From a virus, in the IMG/VR virus record IMGVR_UViG_3300035191_000038, positions 1 through 46,803 of that record: a DNA stretch of 46,803 bases; one strand, given 5' to 3'. Positions 7,623 through 14,798 of this stretch are shown here, piece by piece. Positions within the stretch are counted from its first letter, which is position 1; each line of letters begins with the position of its first letter. The notes beneath the pieces are model-generated. The model saw nothing but the letters and a program-made list of their open reading frames with translations, had not been told where the DNA came from and searched no databases. A program made the translations under genes and the position numbers.

Positions 7623-8351
7623 ATGGAGAAAAAGGGACTCGAGGCAGCGGCGGAGATGGGGAGGATCACAGTCGAGGGAAAGCCCCTCACTCGGTACCTG
7701 GACGAGAAGAGGGGGGAGGAGGCTGCCCGGGTGGCAGCAGAGATCATCGAGGAGAGAAGTCGCGGGCTGGCGCGTGGGGTGCCGGCCCGTTTTGTGTTTG
7801 GCGGTAAGCAAGGGGTGGAGACACGGGCCAGGACGTGGACCCCCCGCGAGATTAGAAGGAGGAAAGGGATTATGGCGAAACCGTATGGAACTGTGGCGGA
7901 GAACATCCTGTGGTGTGTGATCGAGAAGGGGCCGCTGACGGCCGGGGAGATCGGCGCCGAGCTGGGCAAGGACACGGGGAACATGACCTCGATCCTCTCG
8001 AGGTTGCACCGGGGGCTGCCGGATCTCATCCAGCCGGACAAGTCGACGAGGCCGTGGGCCTGGCAGGTGACGAAGCCGATCTCGGTCGAACATGCGTACA
8101 AGCGGTTCAAGGCGGGCACGGTGGTCAAGCCGGCGAAGAGGCGGATCGTCCGGCGGCGGAAGCCGGAGGCGGCGACGACCCCGCTGGAGCGGATCAAGTC
8201 GCTGGAGAAGGCGGCGGCTCCGGCGGTTGATGTGGAGGGGCTCGTGATCCGGGCCGTGGAGAAGATGGGGGCAGGGGAGCAGACGATTCATGTGAAGGTG
8301 TCCCACCGGATCGATGTCCGGTTCGGTATCCTGAAGGAAGGAGGCGGTTAA
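7623..8351 (+). CDS. Winged-helix DNA-binding protein
   Basis: A 242-residue protein. The ATG at 7623 is chosen because it follows AAAAGGAGGCGGCG and lies downstream of the promoter at 7540; the frame further upstream would precede transcription. Residues about 87-135 (TVAENILWCVIEKGPLTAGE to IQPDKSTRPWAW) look like a winged-helix domain, with the recognition helix near GNMTSILSRL. A basic linker (KRRIVRRRK) and a small C-terminal domain follow. A second start at 7872 (MAKPYG, preceded by AAGGAGGAAAGGG) would give a 159-residue form. It is a candidate regulator of the phage promoters. The next gene begins immediately after the stop. Confidence 0.75.
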   Translation: MEKKGLEAAAEMGRITVEGKPLTRYLDEKRGEEAARVAAEIIEERSRGLARGVPARFVFGGKQGVETRARTWTPREIRRRKGIMAKPYGTVAENILWCVIEKGPLTAGEIGAELGKDTGNMTSILSRLHRGLPDLIQPDKSTRPWAWQVTKPISVEHAYKRFKAGTVVKPAKRRIVRRRKPEAATTPLERIKSLEKAAAPAVDVEGLVIRAVEKMGAGEQTIHVKVSHRIDVRFGILKEGGG

Positions 8352-9119
8352 ATGAAGAAGAGGAAAAAGGAGGCTCTGGCTCAGCGACAGATCCTCCGGG
8401 CGATCTACAAGGCTGGAAGGAGGGGGGTCACGCCGAAGGAGCTGGAGGTGTTCCTCCCGGAGATGAAGCCGAAGACGGTCTCGGCCGGCACCTCGATTCT
8501 GTACGATCGGGTGGAGCACACCGGGATCCTCACCCGGACGGCGGAGCCCCGGAAGACGTACAGGTACAAACCGGGGACCGGCGGGATCCGGAGGGCGCTG
8601 GAGACGTTCGACAAGACACTGCCGAAGAAGAAGCGGCGGGTGGAGCCGGCCCCCAGGAAGCAGCCGGTCCAACCGGAGCTGCCCGGGATGGTGGCAGAGC
8701 CCAAGGAGCCCCTCCCTCCACCGGAGCCGGAACCGGAGCCAGAGGTCCGGATGGCCACACCGGAGGAGATGGATTCGATGGACCGCTTCGAGACCTTTGT
8801 CCGGTTCCTCTCGAGGGGCAGGAAGATCGAGAAGAAGAAGGGCAAGGCGGAGGGGGTCTTCCAGATGTTCCGCATCTCCCTGCCCGGCGCCGCCCTCGTG
8901 TCCGGCCTCATGAAGTGCCCGAGGTGCAGGTTCGAGCTTCGGAGGACGAGGATCTCGAAGGTGGACCGGAAGAACGGGAAGGTGACGGGGATCGAGTACA
9001 ACTACGACTGCCAGAGGTGTAACCTCATCTGGGAAGGGCTGGTGGAGTGCAGGGAGAAGGACCAGAAAAAGAAGGACGAGGTCGACCTGTCGGTCCTCGG
9101 TCTGGAGGAACTCGTATGA
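8352..9119 (+). CDS. Winged-helix protein with C-terminal zinc ribbon
   Basis: A 255-residue protein placed directly after the previous winged-helix gene. Residues about 8-70 (RQILRAIYKAGRRGVTPKEL to TYRYKPG) resemble a winged helix. A Pro/Glu-rich linker (PLPPPEPEPEPE) follows at about residues 117-130. The last third contains CPRC and CQRC pairs that should bind zinc, with basic residues between them. Nucleic-acid binding is likely, and it may work together with its neighbour. The end overlaps the next start (ATGA). Confidence 0.75.
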   Translation: MKKRKKEALAQRQILRAIYKAGRRGVTPKELEVFLPEMKPKTVSAGTSILYDRVEHTGILTRTAEPRKTYRYKPGTGGIRRALETFDKTLPKKKRRVEPAPRKQPVQPELPGMVAEPKEPLPPPEPEPEPEVRMATPEEMDSMDRFETFVRFLSRGRKIEKKKGKAEGVFQMFRISLPGAALVSGLMKCPRCRFELRRTRISKVDRKNGKVTGIEYNYDCQRCNLIWEGLVECREKDQKKKDEVDLSVLGLEELV

Positions 9120-9343
9120 AAAGAACACCGAAGAAGTCACTGGAGTCCCAGGTCTGGCGGGAGTTCGACCGGATCGCGTGCGAGAAGCATGGCGGCCAGT
9201 TCTTCCTGGTCGGGTACGCGACCGGGGTCGTTGCGGGGTTCGGGGGGCCGGCCAAGGGGAAGCTGCTCAACCTGCCCCGATACCCATCTGCCGTGGCGGC
9301 GCTGAAGGCGGCTACGGCGTCCGAGGGGGAAGATGCCGACTGA
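9116..9343 (+). CDS. Small basic hypothetical protein
   Basis: A 75-residue protein starting at an ATGA overlap with the previous stop. The basic N-terminus (MKRTPKKS) is followed by a mixed alpha/beta chain (GGQFFLVGYATGVVAGFGG). The frame upstream of 9116 is a shadow. No family is recognised. Confidence 0.7.
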   Translation: MKRTPKKSLESQVWREFDRIACEKHGGQFFLVGYATGVVAGFGGPAKGKLLNLPRYPSAVAALKAATASEGEDAD

Positions 9344-9518
9344 GTGGGTGGACCTCGAGGTGGAAATCTTGCGCGAGACCCCCGGGGCCTTTCTGATAAC
9401 GGATGGTGAGAACGAGTGCTGGCTGCCGAAGAGCCAAACGCGCCTTCTCGGGCGAGAGGGCAGGGACGCCCAGGTCCAGGTTCCGGAGTGGCTGGCACTC
9501 ACTGAGGGGTTGATATGA
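9333..9518 (+). CDS. Small phage protein with LPKSQ motif
   Basis: A 61-residue protein overlapping the previous gene by 11 bases. The pattern EVEILRETPGAFLITDGENE then WLPKSQ resembles a small beta-rich protein I recall as common in phages and mobile elements, of unknown function. Most of the chain should form strands. Confidence 0.75.
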   Translation: MPTEWVDLEVEILRETPGAFLITDGENECWLPKSQTRLLGREGRDAQVQVPEWLALTEGLI

Positions 9519-9679
9519 AGAAGAGAATGAGGGGCTGGTGGATCCACGCGGCGCTCATCCTGTCCGGGGGGTTCATGATTTATGGCGGGATCCTGTACCC
9601 GGGGCCGGTGGCGCTGGTATTTTGTGCCCCATTCGTTCTGATCGCCCTGGCGGCGATCGGGCTGGAGGTGAGTGAATGA
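9515..9679 (+). CDS. 54-residue protein with two membrane helices
   Basis: A short gene starting within the stop of its neighbour (TGATATG) and ending in an ATGA overlap with the next. The basic start MKKRMRGWW precedes two hydrophobic segments at about residues 9-26 and 31-50 (VALVFCAPFVLIALAAIGL). It probably forms a membrane hairpin. The function is unknown. Confidence 0.65.
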   Translation: MKKRMRGWWIHAALILSGGFMIYGGILYPGPVALVFCAPFVLIALAAIGLEVSE

Positions 9680-9888
9680 AGGACGTGCTATACTTGGAGG
9701 TCATAAAGCAGGACGAGCCGGTGGTCCGGATCGGATCCTGGAAGCCTCCCGGCGAGCGGATCGACAACTTCGACCAGCAGCGGGACATCGGCTGGCACAT
9801 CATGTTCGCCTTCCAGCAGGGCGCCCGGGAAGTCCGGGTGGTCCGGGCGCCGCCGAGGGAAGAGCAGTGGAAGGGGGTGACGCCGTGA
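9676..9888 (+). CDS. Hypothetical protein
   Basis: A 70-residue protein with ATGA overlap at its start and GTGA overlap at its end, so it is coupled to both neighbours. It is a polar alpha/beta chain (YLEVIKQDEPVVRIGSW, then WHIMFAFQQGAREVRVV). No family is recognised. Confidence 0.75.
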   Translation: MKDVLYLEVIKQDEPVVRIGSWKPPGERIDNFDQQRDIGWHIMFAFQQGAREVRVVRAPPREEQWKGVTP

Positions 9889-10031
9889 AGCTGAAGCACC
9901 TGGCGGTCATGATCCAGCTCGTCACGCTCGGGGTCCGTTGTGCAGTGCGTCTGACCGCATGGTGTCTGTTCGAGTTGCAGGATGCGGTTTGCCTTTGGGT
10001 GAGACAACGGATGGAAGAGGGATCGACATGA
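9885..10031 (+). CDS. 48-residue hypothetical protein
   Basis: Starts with GTG inside the stop of its neighbour (GTGA) and ends in an ATGA overlap with the next gene. A hydrophobic, Cys-containing helix (VTLGVRCAVRLTAWCLFEL) fills the middle, and three to four cysteines are present. It may associate with the membrane. No family is recognised. Confidence 0.55.
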   Translation: MKLKHLAVMIQLVTLGVRCAVRLTAWCLFELQDAVCLWVRQRMEEGST

Positions 10032-10111
10032 AGGTTGAAGAATGGCTGTTCGCAGCGGGGATGTTCTTTGTGATCATGGCTATCATGAGCTGGTTCGGCG
10101 TGTTCTGGTAG
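10028..10111 (+). CDS. 27-residue membrane peptide
   Basis: A tiny gene coupled by ATGA to the one before. MKVEEW is followed by one hydrophobic segment (AAGMFFVIMAIMSWFGVFW) that spans almost the whole product. It is one of several tiny membrane proteins in this window. Confidence 0.5.
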   Translation: MKVEEWLFAAGMFFVIMAIMSWFGVFW

Positions 10112-10128
10112 AAGGAGGGTGAGCATGA

Positions 10129-10353
10129 TTGATCCAGATGCTGCAAAAAATGTTTGACGATGTGAAGCAGCTAGAAAACATCACCAGAAACAAGCGGGAC
10201 CAACTGAGTGGAGCGTTGGAGAAGATCAAATGGGAAATTAGAATGGGGAAGAGATACATCAGGGGCCATCACGGGTTCTGTATAATGGACAGGGCTGAAC
10301 AGATAATCAGAGATGCCCTGGAGGGGGTGAGTCATGAGTCGAAGGACATCTGA
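10129..10353 (+). CDS. Hypothetical helical protein, TTG start
   Basis: A 74-residue protein with Lys-rich helices (LENITRNKRDQLSGALEKIK). GAAGGAGGGTGAGC lies upstream. The best-placed ATG (10125) opens only a ten-codon frame, so the gene probably starts at TTG 10129; ATG 10138 is possible but far from the ribosome-binding site. Its DNA is less GC-rich than its neighbours, which may mark a separate origin. The end overlaps the next gene. Confidence 0.6.
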   Translation: MIQMLQKMFDDVKQLENITRNKRDQLSGALEKIKWEIRMGKRYIRGHHGFCIMDRAEQIIRDALEGVSHESKDI

Positions 10354-10471
10354 ACGGGAACGGCAGAAGCAGGAGGCGGAGCGGCTCTACAACATGGCCG
10401 TGATCATCGCCTTCATCGTGATCGCCGGCGGGCTGCTGATGATCCTGTTCGAGGGGCTGCCGGTCCCGTAA
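10334..10471 (+). CDS. 45-residue single-pass membrane protein
   Basis: The start is preceded by GAGGGGGTGAGTC inside the end of the previous gene. A charged N-terminus (RRTSERERQKQEAER) is followed by one membrane helix (MAVIIAFIVIAGGLLMILF). The N-terminus is probably cytoplasmic. The function is unknown. Confidence 0.65.
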   Translation: MSRRTSERERQKQEAERLYNMAVIIAFIVIAGGLLMILFEGLPVP

Positions 10472-10480
10472 AAGGAGGGA

Positions 10481-10744
10481 ATGATGCACGTTCGCGTTCA
10501 AGTGGTTGTGGGCAAGATGGACAAGACGTGGTACGCCGAGGAGATCGAACTGCTCGAGCCCGAGGAGGACCGGATCGTTTCCATGGCACTCGAGCGGGCC
10601 GAGGAGAGGCTCCGGCTGGACGAGAGGGCGGCCAAGCAGGTGGCGTTCCTGGCGGTCTGGCACATCGAGCGGATAGGAGAAAATGATGGTATTCAGAAAG
10701 AAGGACTGGGTCAAGGCGGTGGAGGAGAGGGCAAAGGTGGATAA
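10481..10744 (+). CDS. Hypothetical acidic protein
   Basis: An 87-residue protein preceded by AAAAGGAGGGA. A beta strand (HVRVQVVVGKMDKTWYAEEI) is followed by charged helices. The last 20 residues are Gly-rich and lie in the overlap with the next gene, where the other frame is the conserved one. No family is recognised. Confidence 0.7.
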   Translation: MMHVRVQVVVGKMDKTWYAEEIELLEPEEDRIVSMALERAEERLRLDERAAKQVAFLAVWHIERIGENDGIQKEGLGQGGGGEGKGG

Positions 10745-10958
10745 GAATTTTCTACGATCCAAGGATGTGGCCAGGATCCTGGACTGCTCCCCGGACGATG
10801 TTCTCGATTGGAGGAGGAAGGGGTTCCTCGAGGGCAGGAAGCTCCGGCCGGGCAGCAGGATCTGGGTCTTCCGGGAGAAGGACGTGCTCAAGGCCCGAAA
10901 AAGGATCCGGAAGCACCAGGAGCTGTGGGGCCGGAAGCGGGTGTCGGCTACGGCGTGA
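10683..10958 (+). CDS. MerR/excisionase-like HTH protein
   Basis: A 91-residue protein. Residues about 24-75 (FLRSKDVARILDCSPDDVLD, then WRRKGFLEGRKL and WVFREKDVLKA) follow the pattern of the winged HTH of excisionases and MerR-type proteins (helix-turn-helix, wing, then a helix starting with a conserved Asp). It overlaps the preceding gene by 62 bases and starts at an ATGATG after GGATAGGAGAAA. It meets the leftward HD gene tail to tail with an 11-base overlap. A role in gene control or recombination is possible; no integrase is present. Confidence 0.75.
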   Translation: MMVFRKKDWVKAVEERAKVDKNFLRSKDVARILDCSPDDVLDWRRKGFLEGRKLRPGSRIWVFREKDVLKARKRIRKHQELWGRKRVSATA

Positions 10959-11376
10959 CACCCAGGATCGCCAGGGCGTTTTCGTAGCGTTTGGCGAGGC
11001 CGCGATGGGTCAGCGGGAGGAGATGCTTCCGGGCCAGGTGGTCGCGGAGATCGGCGATCTTCACCAGGCGTGCCAGGGGGTTCCCGGCCAGGGCCCGGAC
11101 GTAGTCGTTGTAGGCGATCCCGGTGGGGCGGGTCAAGGCCACGACAGCCGCGACGACGTCCTCGGCGAAGCCCCAGGCGCGGAGCTGGCCGGCCGTGACG
11201 ACCGTGTCCTCGAGGATGTCGTGGAGGATCCCGACGGTCCTCTCGACATCGGTGGTGAGCAGGGGGTCGGAGGCCACGCGCAGGGCGTGGGCGTACAGCG
11301 TGTAGCCCGCCTTGTCCACCCGGCGGGCGTACGCGATTTCCGCAATCTTGGCAGCTCTTTCAAGTTCCGTCATCAT
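10948..11376 (-). CDS. MESH1/SpoT-like HD-domain hydrolase
   Basis: A 142-residue protein made almost entirely of a RelA/SpoT-type HD fold. Visible metal and catalytic residues are H30 (YAHALRVA), H52-D53 and E56-D57 (LHDILEDT), and D109 (VKIADLRDHL). This is the pattern of small alarmone hydrolases, which remove the 3-prime diphosphate of (p)ppGpp. No synthetase domain is present. The start was set at ATGATG after GGAGGTGAGAGAG and downstream of its own promoter (11396-11424). It is transcribed alone, convergent to the HTH gene. The hydrolase family is clear; the substrate is inferred. Confidence 0.82.
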   Translation of the reverse strand: MMTELERAAKIAEIAYARRVDKAGYTLYAHALRVASDPLLTTDVERTVGILHDILEDTVVTAGQLRAWGFAEDVVAAVVALTRPTGIAYNDYVRALAGNPLARLVKIADLRDHLARKHLLPLTHRGLAKRYENALAILGVTP

Positions 11377-11395
11377 CTCTCTCACCTCCATTTTT

Positions 11396-11424
11396 AGGAT
11401 ACCAGAGGTGAGGCTTTTTGTCAA
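11396..11424 (-). promoter_or_regulatory. Promoter-operator (family copy 2) for the HD gene
   Basis: On the minus strand: TTGACA, 17 bases, TATCCT. The operator core ACCTCTGGT occupies 11401-11409. The upstream block AAAATCCTGGAAAGGG matches the other copies. The start codon follows about 20 bases after the -10 box. Confidence 0.75.
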
Positions 11425-11440
11425 GCCCTTTCCAGGATTT

Positions 11441-12007
11441 TTATCCCCGGTAGCGTTCGCCCTCGGGGTAGGTCGGCAGGTGCTGGCCGGCCTCGATCAG
11501 TCGCATCTCCTCCCGGAGCACGTACGCCCGGGCCTCCACGGCCTCCAGCTCCTGCTCCCGGACATCGTAGGCGTACTGGAGGTATTCCTTCTCCGCCTCC
11601 TCGAGGGCCCTCTCGTTCTCATCCGCCCAGTCGTTGACGGCGAAGGTGATCGCCTGGCGGAATTTCTTCTTGATCGATTTGGGTGCCTGGGTTGAGAGGG
11701 GTTTGCAAGCATACGGGATCCGGTCGATCTCTGGCTGCTTCGTCCCTTGTGGGTAGAGGCGCCAGAGGCCGTCCGAGTGCCGGTAGGCGTGGGCCGAGAC
11801 CCCGTACTTGAACCCGTGGAGCCAGAGCCCCGTGTCCGTGTTCGCGTGTCCGCTGTGGGCGTTCAGATAAATCTCGTCCCTCGAGGTCGGGGTGATCTCC
11901 ATCTCCCCCAGGAGCTTCTCCTTCTTCTTCCTGGTCTCCTCCCCGACGCCTCCGTAGTAGGCGCTCGGCGGGGCGTAGACAATTTGGATCTTGTCCGGTG
12001 TTTTCAT
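11441..12007 (-). CDS. Hypothetical protein
   Basis: A 188-residue protein starting at an ATG after GAAAGGAGGGACGAC. The N-terminus (TPDKIQIVYAPPSAYYGGVG) and the Trp/His-rich centre (GLWLHGFKYGVSAHAYRHSD) suggest a compact alpha/beta fold; the last 80 residues are strongly helical and acidic. It overlaps the LPD29 gene end by four bases and is the last gene of that leftward operon. No family is recognised. Confidence 0.75.
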   Translation of the reverse strand: MKTPDKIQIVYAPPSAYYGGVGEETRKKKEKLLGEMEITPTSRDEIYLNAHSGHANTDTGLWLHGFKYGVSAHAYRHSDGLWRLYPQGTKQPEIDRIPYACKPLSTQAPKSIKKKFRQAITFAVNDWADENERALEEAEKEYLQYAYDVREQELEAVEARAYVLREEMRLIEAGQHLPTYPEGERYRG

Positions 12008-12582
12008 GTCGTCCCTCCTTTCGCGGCCTCGAGGGCCGCCGGCGCCGGCGCCTTTGTGGTGACCGTGATCTGGTCTTCCTTCCCGGTGACGTTGACGATG
12101 TATCCCTGCTTCTCCAGGGAGTGACAGACCCACTCGAGGTCGTCGAGGCGCCCGCCGTCTTCATTCCAGATCGCAAGGGCGCCGTCCGGGCACTCCTGCC
12201 AGCCGTAACGGTGGCCGCCGAACCCGCGCCTGATCAGAATGTTGAAGTAGTTCTCGATCTGGTCCCGGAGGGTCGGGGGGCCGGCCGTGAGGTCCAGCTC
12301 GCTGACCAGCTGCCAGGCGTACTTGTCGCTCAGCTCCCGGTACTCGTTTGTGTACTGGCTGCCGCACCAGAGGTCGGTCATGATGTCGTCGTTCTTCGTG
12401 TCGTTGTACTGTCCGCAGAAGGCCCGGACGACTGCCTCTGGGGGCCCGTTCACGTAGCGAACGTGGATCCAGTGGGAGGCCGTGCCGCGCCCCTTCGTGA
12501 CCGAGAACTTCACCCCGGGGTATTCGGCCTGGAGGGCCTTCTTGATCTCCTTCGTGGTCTTTCTCTCGTATCCCTGGCTCAT
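12004..12582 (-). CDS. LPD29-domain protein
   Basis: A 192-residue protein. The N-terminal half (TTKEIKKALQAEYPGVKFSV, then ASHWIHVRYVNGPPEAVVRA and FCGQYNDTKNDDIMTDLW) matches the pattern of the large polyvalent protein-associated domain 29, found in phage and plasmid proteins and often in putative DNA-modification or ecology-related islands. No catalytic residue is known. It overlaps both neighbours by four bases (ATGA type), so the operon is translationally coupled. Confidence 0.7.
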   Translation of the reverse strand: MSQGYERKTTKEIKKALQAEYPGVKFSVTKGRGTASHWIHVRYVNGPPEAVVRAFCGQYNDTKNDDIMTDLWCGSQYTNEYRELSDKYAWQLVSELDLTAGPPTLRDQIENYFNILIRRGFGGHRYGWQECPDGALAIWNEDGGRLDDLEWVCHSLEKQGYIVNVTGKEDQITVTTKAPAPAALEAAKGGTT

Positions 12583-13814
12583 TTCTCTTCCTCCTCTTCT
12601 AGCTCCACGATCTTCGTGGGGCGGTTGACGATTGTTTCCTTGCCGTATCCGTTGTCGGCCTTGTGCTCCTTGACCATCGCGTCGAAGTCGTAGGCGAAGC
12701 CTTCGTCGAACTTCGGGGCGGTCCCGAACCAGACCAGCTTGTTGCCGGCTGGGAGGCGGAGCGTCGTGATGTAGGTCCTGCCGTAGTAGCCGTCATGGAC
12801 GTGGACCCGATCGCAGGTGGCGCCCTTGAAGCTCATCCTCTTCCCGACGGTCCCGATGTGCTCGCTCTCGAGGCGTTCCTTCTTCTTCCGTGCGATCCCC
12901 AGGAGTTTCTCCCGGGCGATCTTGTATGCGATCGGGGCGCTCGCCGCCAGCCCGAAGGCCCGGTTGGGCACATAGCCCAGACGGACGATCGTGGCCAGGT
13001 TCGCATAATAATCGTTGTCGATCGTTTCCTGCTTGGCCATTTCGTGGAGCCACCACCAGGCGCCGAAGGCCAGCTCTTCGGCCGCCGCCGTCACCGTGGG
13101 GCGCCTCTCGTTTTTCGGTGGGTTGACGCGGAGGTTGACGATGTCAGCCGTCGCGGCCTTGTCCCACTCTTCCGCCTTGGTCCTGCTGACGTACCCGTTC
13201 TCGAGGGTCTCGTCGGCGGCCTGGCAGAGGACCAGCCAGAGGTTGTCGCCCCGGGGGCCGGCGCCGTAGCCTTCGCCAGGGTCGCCGCCGAGGGTCATGA
13301 TCTCGCCCAGGCACTGGGCAGCCCAGAGGAAGTTCGTGGGGTCGATCCCCAGGAAGTCCTTGAGGCAGGTGGTGCCGACCTGCTTCGTGGTGCCGTCTTC
13401 GTGGCGGACGACGAAGGTGTCCTTCCGGGTCCTGGCGTACCCGCAGTGATCGCAGTCAGGGGCCGCGTCCGCGTACTTGGCGCGGATCCCGTCCGCCGCC
13501 GTCGGGGTCGCGTAGAGCAGGTTCGTGTACTCGCCTTCGAGCAGGTGGTGCTCGATGCGGGCCTGGAAGGTCCAGCCGGCCAGCTTTGGTGGATCGAAGT
13601 CAACCGCGACCGCCCGGAAGTTCTCGGTCGTGGTCACGTCGCAGCGGTTGATCGGATCGTACCCGGTGACGATCTCCTTCGGGAAGGGGGCGCCGACGGT
13701 CCAGTCGAGGATCCCGGCGAGGCCCTTCTTGGCCATTCTCTTCTTGATCTCCGTGAGCCGCTCGATGACTCCGGGGACCTTGTACGCGGGTATGTCCACT
13801 CTGATTTCTTCCAT
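12579..13814 (-). CDS. Conserved accessory protein with CxxC and VGTTCLKDFLG motif
   Basis: A 411-residue protein starting at an ATG after TGAAGGAGGGAGTG. In the N-terminal third, DCDHCGYARTRKDTFVVRHE followed by QVGTTCLKDFLGID forms a zinc-site-like module that I recall from large uncharacterised proteins of phages and conjugative elements. The rest is mixed alpha/beta and ends in EEEEEK. A longer reading frame reaches 13964 but that part overlaps the upstream gene and has no ribosome-binding site. The function is unknown. Confidence 0.8.
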   Translation of the reverse strand: MEEIRVDIPAYKVPGVIERLTEIKKRMAKKGLAGILDWTVGAPFPKEIVTGYDPINRCDVTTTENFRAVAVDFDPPKLAGWTFQARIEHHLLEGEYTNLLYATPTAADGIRAKYADAAPDCDHCGYARTRKDTFVVRHEDGTTKQVGTTCLKDFLGIDPTNFLWAAQCLGEIMTLGGDPGEGYGAGPRGDNLWLVLCQAADETLENGYVSRTKAEEWDKAATADIVNLRVNPPKNERRPTVTAAAEELAFGAWWWLHEMAKQETIDNDYYANLATIVRLGYVPNRAFGLAASAPIAYKIAREKLLGIARKKKERLESEHIGTVGKRMSFKGATCDRVHVHDGYYGRTYITTLRLPAGNKLVWFGTAPKFDEGFAYDFDAMVKEHKADNGYGKETIVNRPTKIVELEEEEEK

Positions 13815-14023
13815 CACACTCCCTCCTTCAGGGCCGCGAGCCCGGGGAACCAGGCCGCCGCCGCTCGGTTTGCAACCTCTCGGACGAAGAGAACCGCCCG
13901 GTCCTCGTTCCACCTCCCGGCGCGGACGGCAGCCAGGGCAAAGTCCTGAGCCTCCCGCCGCCACTCCATCAGGGCCGCCAGAGCCTCATCCCTTCCCAGC
14001 CGTCCCGCGCCTCCCTCTCTCAT
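13814..14023 (-). CDS. Small helical protein, first gene of leftward operon
   Basis: A 69-residue, Ala/Arg-rich helical protein. It is the first gene after the promoter at 14044-14072 and is preceded by GAAAGGAGGGAGAG. Its stop overlaps the start of the next gene. The conserved-looking part is DFALAAVRAGRWNEDRAVLF. No family is recognised. Confidence 0.7.
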   Translation of the reverse strand: MREGGAGRLGRDEALAALMEWRREAQDFALAAVRAGRWNEDRAVLFVREVANRAAAAWFPGLAALKEGV

Positions 14024-14043
14024 CTCTCCCTCCTTTCATCTTA

Positions 14044-14072
14044 ATAATAGCAGTAGGTAAGTTCTTTGTCAA
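14044..14072 (-). promoter_or_regulatory. Promoter-operator (family copy 3)
   Basis: On the minus strand: TTGACA, 17 bases, TATTAT, a near-perfect sigma70 promoter. ACCTACTGC lies at 14050-14058. The sequence from the upstream A/T block through the leader is almost the same as copy 5 on the other strand (16184). It drives the four-gene operon ending at 11441. Confidence 0.8.
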
Positions 14073-14101
14073 GCCCTTTTTCGGATTTTTTCAAAAAAAT
14101 T

Positions 14102-14116
14102 TTGCAAGCGCTTGCA
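14102..14116. promoter_or_regulatory. TGCAAGCGCTTGCA palindrome upstream of leftward promoter
   Basis: A perfect 14-base palindrome whose centre is 37.5 bases before the first base of the -35 box at 14072, the same distance as at the 16138 copy. Read leftward it is followed by AAAATTTTTTT, so it could also form a weak intrinsic terminator for the upstream leftward gene that ends at 14121. Confidence 0.5.
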
Positions 14117-14120
14117 TCAA

Positions 14121-14486
14121 TCAATCCTTCCCGGGGACGTGGTCGAGAGCCTCCTGCTCCCACGGGCCCCAGTGCTCGTGGCGGAGGAGGAGCTGGCGGA
14201 CCTCCTCCGGCTGGTACCGGAAGGTCTTCTCGATCTGGCCTTGGGCGTAGTACGCCTTGGCGTGGGCCACCCAGTTCCGGCCATTCGTGACATCGAGGAC
14301 GGTCCGCCCGTCGGGGGTCTCGAGCCAGGCGTGCCAGTGGCGGATGCCCTCGAGGGGGCCCTCGCCCATCACGAACCCGTGGACCAGGACCAGCTTCTCC
14401 CGGCGCCCCTTCGGGGGGAGGAGGCAGCGGTCCACGATCACCCGGGCCGCCGCCTCAAAACAGTTTCCGGTAGCTTCGTAGGTCAT
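14121..14486 (-). CDS. Cys-His-Asp transglutaminase/papain-like protein
   Basis: A 121-residue protein with C9 (TGNCFEAAAR), H52 (RHWHAWLE) and D65 (TVLDVTNG) in the order and spacing of small transglutaminase-like or papain-like cysteine enzymes. LVLVHGFV precedes the His segment. The ATG at 14486 is chosen because it has the right distance from AAGGAAGG and overlaps the previous stop; an ATG six bases upstream is too close. A peptidase or amidase role is inferred from the triad only. It ends the leftward operon that begins at 15870. Confidence 0.7.
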   Translation of the reverse strand: MTYEATGNCFEAAARVIVDRCLLPPKGRREKLVLVHGFVMGEGPLEGIRHWHAWLETPDGRTVLDVTNGRNWVAHAKAYYAQGQIEKTFRYQPEEVRQLLLRHEHWGPWEQEALDHVPGKD

Positions 14487-14788
14487 TTCCATCCCTTCCT
14501 TGTGGGCAGCTCCGCGACGATCGGGAGCTGGCTCAGGTGGCTGGTTGCCGCCAGGGGTCCGCCGCAGCGGGGGCACACGTACCGGCCCCCGAGGGGGAAG
14601 CTCAGCCCCTTGGCGATCCTCATCCCTTCCGTGACGCCCCTCTTGGAGACGACCATCCTGGTCATCCCCTGGATCTCGTCCCAGACCGCCTGGGAGCAGC
14701 GGCCCGCCTCGAGGTCCTCCTGGGAGACGTACCCGGCGTGCCAGACGAACCGGACTTTGCAGCTGGGGCACTTTGCTTGATTGGCCAT
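14483..14788 (-). CDS. Zinc-ribbon protein
   Basis: A 101-residue protein with CPSC at residues 7-10 and CPRCGG near residue 72, plus an isolated Cys at about 31. Two CxxC pairs suggest one zinc ribbon split by an insertion. It is preceded by TGAGGGGGATCCC and overlaps the next gene by four bases. Probably a nucleic-acid-binding or protein-binding accessory protein. Confidence 0.75.
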   Translation of the reverse strand: MANQAKCPSCKVRFVWHAGYVSQEDLEAGRCSQAVWDEIQGMTRMVVSKRGVTEGMRIAKGLSFPLGGRYVCPRCGGPLAATSHLSQLPIVAELPTRKGWK

Positions 14789-14798
14789 GGGATCCCCC

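Noticed and set aside
7470-9140. 556-codon minus-strand frame opposite the two winged-helix genes
   Set aside because: It spans a promoter and two genes with good ribosome-binding sites and motifs; the translation is low-complexity.
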